A DNA stretch of 64,000 bases from contig OZ254079.1 of the NCBI GenBank assembly GCA_965267475.1, positions 124,001 through 188,000 of the forward strand, given 5' to 3'. A program made the translations under genes and the position numbers. Below, piece after piece: positions 60,152 to 64,000 of this stretch (positions are counted from its first letter, which is position 1; each line of letters begins with the position of its first letter). Under the pieces are notes generated by a model, which did not search any database, was not told where the DNA came from, and worked only from the letters and a program-made list of their open reading frames with translations. This stretch comes from JBCBKU01 sp965267475 (GTDB taxonomy: Bacteria > Pseudomonadota > Alphaproteobacteria > Rhodobacterales > Rhodobacteraceae).

Positions 60152-61564
60152 ATGGGCTTTCGCTATGAATTCGGATCAGGGGCCGAGGCCTATGAAACCG
60201 TCAACCCCGCCAACCCGTCCGAAAAGATCGGACGCTACGGGATCATGTCGGCGGGTGATCTGGGCAAAGTCATCGAAAAGGCCAATGCAGCCCAGGCCCA
60301 ATGGGCGAAAGTCCCGGGGCTGGAACGCTCCCAAAGACTGAACGCCTTCATTGACGCGGTCGAAGCCCGCGCGGATGAGATCGCGACCGCTGGCACCCTG
60401 GAACAGGGCAAGCTGTTCCGCGAATCCAAGGGCGAGACGCTGAAATCTTGTGCCGAGGGCCGGTTCTCGGTGGGTGAGGCCGCCCGTATGGGGGCCATGG
60501 CGATTGCCTCGGGCCGCGCGGGGTTTTCCAACCAGATCCTGCGGCGTCCGCGCGGGGTGATCTTTTGCATCTCGCCCTGGAACTTTCCGATCTCGACGCC
60601 GATGCGCAAGATCTGCCCGGCGGTCGCTTTCGGAAATGCGGTGGTCATGAAGCCCTCGCAGTTCACACCGGGCGCAAACGTTCTTCTGGCCGAGATCGCG
60701 AAAGAGTTCTTCCCCGAAAACCTGATCCAGGTCGCCATGGTCTCGGGCCGGGTGGCCAGCGAAGCCATTGCCTCGGGCGATGTGCATGGCGTCAGTTTCA
60801 CGGGCTCGGTGCCCACCGGAAAACTGGTCTATGCGGCAGCGGCGCAAAACCTGATCCCGGTGCAACTGGAACTCGGTGGCAAGAACGGCGCCATCCTGGC
60901 CGACACCGACGATCTGGAAGGGGCGATTTCCCAGATCATGGGCGCAGCCTTCATGACCTCGGGCCAGCGCTGCACGGCGATCAGCCGGGTGATCGTTCAT
61001 AAGGACCTCGCCGCGCAAGCGAAAGAGGTGTTGGCCACCAAAGCCAGCTCGATGAAGATGGGGCCGGGACTGGAAGCCGACAGCGACATCGGCCCCCTTT
61101 GCAACCTGCCCCATTGGACCGACGTGTGCGAGGTTACCGAAAAAGCCATCCACGAAGGGGCAAAGCCACTCACAGGCGGATCTGCACCGGGCGGACCAGA
61201 GGACGGGTACTTCTATACGCCAACCATCCTGGATGACGTCCAACACAACTCAATCGCCGGGCAACAGGAAATCTTCGGACCCGTAGTATCCGTCCTGGAA
61301 TACGACACCTTCGATCAGGCAATGGATATGTTGAACGGCACCGAGTTCGGCCTGACCTCCGCGCTCTTTTCGAACCGTAACGATCTGATCCAGCGCTTTC
61401 TGGCGGAAAGCCAGAACGGCATGATCCACGTCAACCACGGCACGGTGCCGGACAACAACATGCCCTTCGGCGGGGTGAAGAACTCGGGCGTTGGCCCCTA
61501 TTCGGTCGGACCGACGGCGGTGAATTTCTACACCTCGGAACACTCGGCCTACGTCGCGTGGTAA
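60152..61564 (+). CDS. NAD(P)-dependent aldehyde dehydrogenase
   Basis: A 470-residue aldehyde dehydrogenase. It has CISPWNFPISTPMRKI, ELGGKNGAIL for the general base glutamate region and GQRCTAISRV with the catalytic cysteine. The sequence is closest to the group that oxidises semialdehydes and sugar aldehydes (succinate semialdehyde, 2-oxoglutarate semialdehyde, glycolaldehyde). In this operon it could oxidise an aldehyde that the transketolase or the monooxygenase releases. The ATG at 60152 lies three bases after the transketolase stop, with GGTGAGCC nearby. Confidence 0.93.
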   Translation: MGFRYEFGSGAEAYETVNPANPSEKIGRYGIMSAGDLGKVIEKANAAQAQWAKVPGLERSQRLNAFIDAVEARADEIATAGTLEQGKLFRESKGETLKSCAEGRFSVGEAARMGAMAIASGRAGFSNQILRRPRGVIFCISPWNFPISTPMRKICPAVAFGNAVVMKPSQFTPGANVLLAEIAKEFFPENLIQVAMVSGRVASEAIASGDVHGVSFTGSVPTGKLVYAAAAQNLIPVQLELGGKNGAILADTDDLEGAISQIMGAAFMTSGQRCTAISRVIVHKDLAAQAKEVLATKASSMKMGPGLEADSDIGPLCNLPHWTDVCEVTEKAIHEGAKPLTGGSAPGGPEDGYFYTPTILDDVQHNSIAGQQEIFGPVVSVLEYDTFDQAMDMLNGTEFGLTSALFSNRNDLIQRFLAESQNGMIHVNHGTVPDNNMPFGGVKNSGVGPYSVGPTAVNFYTSEHSAYVAW

Positions 61565-61565
61565 A

Positions 61566-62699
61566 GTGGCGTTCCGCGACCACATAACCATTGCCGAAAT
61601 CGGCGTTTTCCCGATCCGGGCAAAGGGCGGCGTGTCCCCGAAAATGGCGATTGGCACGATGCCCACGCGGCCCGCGCTCTTGGTTCGGATCAAGGACAGG
61701 TCCGGCTGCTTCGGTTGGGGAGAGGTTTGGGCAAATTTCCCGTCCCGCGCCAATATCCACAAAGCGCATATCATCGAAGACGTGGTGGCGGCGCATCTGA
61801 AAGACCTCAGCTTCACCGACCCGCGCGAGGTGCAATCGGCGCTTCGTGACAAGCTTACCGTTTTTTTCCTGCATGTCGGCCAGCTTCAGGTCTTCGAACA
61901 CATCCTGGCGGGGATCGACACCGCGCTTTGGGATCTGGCGCTTCGACACATGGGCCAGTCCTTCGCCGCGTTCATGGACCTCCCCACACCGCGGGCCAAA
62001 TCCTATGCCACATCCATCAATGCCGATGATCTCGACCGACTGATCCCCCATCACGCCGCCCTTGGCCAAACGCATTTCAAACTGAAGATCGGGTTTGCCG
62101 AACACGGCAGCGCGGACATCGTCGAACGCGCCGCACGGCTTTGCCCGGACGGGTCCCGGATCATGGTCGACAGCAACCAGTCCTGGTCGCTTGAAGAGGC
62201 CAAAGCCTCGCTACGCGCCATCGAAGGCTTCGCGCCCTACTTCGCTGAAGAGGCACTGCGGGCCAATGCGCCGCCCGACCATTGGGAAGACCTGGCCCGG
62301 TCCACGGACATCCCGCTTGCCGGGGGCGAAAATATCTATGGCGCCGAAGAATTCCTGACGATGACCCGCGCGGGCCTCAAGGTCCTGCAACCCGACGTTG
62401 CCAAGTGGGGCGGCGTCTCGGGCGCGCTGGATCTAGCGGCTGAGGTCAAGGGCGACGCACTGATCTGGCCGCATTTCATGGGCACCGCCGTCGGGCAAAT
62501 GGCGGCTCTGTCGGTCAGCGCGGCGGTGGGCGCGAACTCGGCTTGCGAAGTCGACGTGAACGAAAACGCTCTCCGAACCGATCTTTGCGGTGATGCGATC
62601 GCCATCAAGGGTGGCGCGGTTATACTGCCTTCGGATCCGGGTCTAGTGGTACCACCGTCGCCGGAAAACCTCGCCCATTTCGCAGACCGGGTCGCCTGA
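61566..62699 (+). CDS. Mandelate racemase/muconate lactonizing family protein
   Basis: A 377-residue enolase-superfamily protein. The N-terminal capping domain ends near residue 125 (IDTALWDLALRHMGQSFAAF); the barrel holds the KxK acid-base pair in HFKLKIG and three metal ligands: D in VDSNQSW, E in EEALRAN and E in GGENIYG. It may dehydrate a sugar acid, isomerise a lactone or act as an epimerase. It starts at GTG (61566) one base after the aldehyde dehydrogenase stop, so it is part of the same transcript. Sequence is full length with no missing key residue. Confidence 0.92.
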   Translation: MAFRDHITIAEIGVFPIRAKGGVSPKMAIGTMPTRPALLVRIKDRSGCFGWGEVWANFPSRANIHKAHIIEDVVAAHLKDLSFTDPREVQSALRDKLTVFFLHVGQLQVFEHILAGIDTALWDLALRHMGQSFAAFMDLPTPRAKSYATSINADDLDRLIPHHAALGQTHFKLKIGFAEHGSADIVERAARLCPDGSRIMVDSNQSWSLEEAKASLRAIEGFAPYFAEEALRANAPPDHWEDLARSTDIPLAGGENIYGAEEFLTMTRAGLKVLQPDVAKWGGVSGALDLAAEVKGDALIWPHFMGTAVGQMAALSVSAAVGANSACEVDVNENALRTDLCGDAIAIKGGAVILPSDPGLVVPPSPENLAHFADRVA

Positions 62700-62700
62700 C

Positions 62701-64000
62701 ATGGCAGGGGTCGCCGATTGGCTGTCCGCATTCGCCCGAGCGTCCGCAAAGGGAAACGGGGACGCCATAGCAAAGACGTTCCAACCGGATGGGTTCTGGC
62801 GCGATTACCTGCCCTTCGGCTGGACGCTACAAACGCTCGAAGGGCAAGGCGCCATCGCCGCATTCGGCGCCGCGCACGGCGCGTCCACGGGCTTTTCCGA
62901 TCCGGTGTTCGAAGGCGAACCCGACGCGACCGAAGGCTTCTTTCGTTTCCACACCGCCCATGGCCCGGGAAAGGGCCACATCCGGTTGGAACGCGGGCTG
63001 TGCAAGACGCTGTTCACAATGCTCGACGGGCTCAATGCCCCGGCCCCCAGCGCGCCGGATCCAGCGGCGCCCTTTGTCCTGGTCGTGGGCGGCGGGCAAG
63101 GCGGGCTGGCCCTTGGCGCGCAGCTTCAGGACCTGGGCGTACCCTATCTGATTGTCGACAAGTACCCGCGCGCGGGGGATCAATGGCGGTCGCGTTATGA
63201 CAGCCTCGTCCTGCACGATCCGGTCTGGTACGACCACATGCCCTTCAAGCCCTTCCCGCTGGACTGGCCCGTCTTCACACCGAAGGACCGGATGGGCGAC
63301 TGGCTGGAAGCCTATGCCCGGGACCTGAACCTCAACATCTGGACGAACACCGAATTCCGCAACGCCCGCTTCGACGATCAAACCGCTACCTGGACGGCAA
63401 ACCTTATGCGCGACGGAACAGCCGTCACCGTAACGCCCACCCATCTGGTCATGGCGCTTGGTCTCTCGGGCTTTCCGCGCCTGCCCGACTTCCCGGGACA
63501 AGACGCCTTCAAGGGCCCGCAGTTTCATTCCAGCGCCTATACGGGCGGCAAGGACTTTGCCGGGCAAGATGTGGTCGTCGTGGGCGCCAACAATTCCGCC
63601 CATGACATCGCCTCCGATCTGGTGGGCTTCGGCGCCAAGCCGGTCATGGTGCAACGGTCGTCAACCCTGGTCGTCGATCAGTCGGATTATTGCGACCGGA
63701 TCCTTGGCCCGCTTTATTCTGCGGAAGCGGTCGAACGCGGCCTGACCACCGACAAGGCCGACACTCTTCAAGCGTCGGTGCCGCTCCGCCTGATGGAACG
63801 CAACCACCGCAAGATCTGGGATCAGATCCGCACGGACCGAAAAGACTTCTATGACGGTCTCACACAAGCAGGCTTCGCCCTGGACTTCGCCGAGGATGGC
63901 GCAGGCCTGGGCCTGAAATACCGCCGGACAGCCTCGGGATATTATATCGACGTCGGCGGCGCGGCGATGGTCGCGGACGGACGCATTGGCGTGCGGTCCG
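62701..64000 (+). CDS. NTF2-domain flavin monooxygenase (partial, runs off window)
   Basis: An open frame of at least 433 residues that reaches the window end without a stop. Residues 1-115 form a SnoaL/NTF2-like domain (FWRDYLPFGWTLQTLEG). The rest is a flavin-containing monooxygenase: FAD motif VVGGGQGGLALGAQL at about 127, GDQWRSRYDSLVLHDPVWYDHMPF, and NAD(P) motif VVVGANNSAHDIASDL at about 290. It should hydroxylate or Baeyer-Villiger-oxidise a small organic substrate. The ATG at 62701 follows the enolase-family stop by one base. The 3' end is outside the window. Confidence 0.88.
   Translation, partial: MAGVADWLSAFARASAKGNGDAIAKTFQPDGFWRDYLPFGWTLQTLEGQGAIAAFGAAHGASTGFSDPVFEGEPDATEGFFRFHTAHGPGKGHIRLERGLCKTLFTMLDGLNAPAPSAPDPAAPFVLVVGGGQGGLALGAQLQDLGVPYLIVDKYPRAGDQWRSRYDSLVLHDPVWYDHMPFKPFPLDWPVFTPKDRMGDWLEAYARDLNLNIWTNTEFRNARFDDQTATWTANLMRDGTAVTVTPTHLVMALGLSGFPRLPDFPGQDAFKGPQFHSSAYTGGKDFAGQDVVVVGANNSAHDIASDLVGFGAKPVMVQRSSTLVVDQSDYCDRILGPLYSAEAVERGLTTDKADTLQASVPLRLMERNHRKIWDQIRTDRKDFYDGLTQAGFALDFAEDGAGLGLKYRRTASGYYIDVGGAAMVADGRIGVRS

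Noticed and set aside
1..64000. CRISPR array, tRNA/rRNA genes, insertion sequences, prophage
   Set aside because: I saw no regularly spaced direct repeats, no tRNA cloverleaf, no rRNA sequence and no transposase or phage structural gene.

Overview
The window looks like a chromosomal segment of an alphaproteobacterium of the Rhodobacterales (Roseobacter-type). This rests on high GC, on a Rhodobacter-type porin, on proteins typical of that order (DUF3576 and DUF2125 families, an alphaproteobacterial RibA with an extra N-terminal domain) and on house-keeping gene order such as leuS, lptE and holA close together. I assign about 65 protein genes. I found no rRNA, tRNA, CRISPR array, insertion sequence or prophage gene, so this reads as ordinary chromosome with accessory genes between conserved blocks.

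Layout. 0.4-9.7 kb: outer-membrane beta-barrel protein, 1-Cys peroxiredoxin, aldehyde dehydrogenase, ring-cleaving-dioxygenase-like VOC protein, RluA-type pseudouridine synthase, a STAS/anti-sigma pair, gamma-glutamyltransferase, HspQ, an AEC transporter and a lytic-transglycosylase-like lipoprotein. 9.7-15.8 kb: a minus-strand block of amidase, aminotransferase, ftsK and lolA. 15.8-18.9 kb: UbiH-type hydroxylase facing Trm112-like, LON-domain and thioredoxin-TPR genes. 18.9-22.2 kb: a coupled four-gene unit of unknown purpose around a Tat-type FAD oxidase. 22.2-24.1 kb: a RES-Xre toxin-antitoxin pair and xthA. 24.3-30.8 kb: two unknown genes, a DUF1479 oxygenase-like protein, an MFS transporter, a methyltransferase, and a TetR gene diverging from an NAD(P)-binding/DUF1772 pair over three operators.

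30.8-40.3 kb: a Rieske-glutamate synthase fusion, a LysR regulator, GST, holA, lptE, a fatty acid desaturase inserted in opposite orientation, leuS and a DUF3576 lipoprotein. Three perfect hairpins in tandem lie between the desaturase and leuS. 40.5-45.7 kb: porin, PLP-binding protein, L,D-transpeptidase, SoxR with a MerR-type promoter facing an unknown gene, a frameshifted ribA and an OmpR-type response regulator. 45.8-55.7 kb: putA with a class IV aminotransferase, a xylose-dehydrogenase-like SDR coupled to a mechanosensitive channel, an HNH protein, a second SDR, a DUF2125 protein and a VOC protein.

55.9-64.0 kb: a GMC oxidoreductase, a GntR/UTRA regulator and, divergent from it, a tight catabolic operon of split transketolase, aldehyde dehydrogenase, enolase-superfamily enzyme and an NTF2-flavin monooxygenase that runs off the end of the window. 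This operon is the best candidate for an undescribed pathway: its enzyme set does not match a route I can name, and it carries a clear candidate operator at its head.
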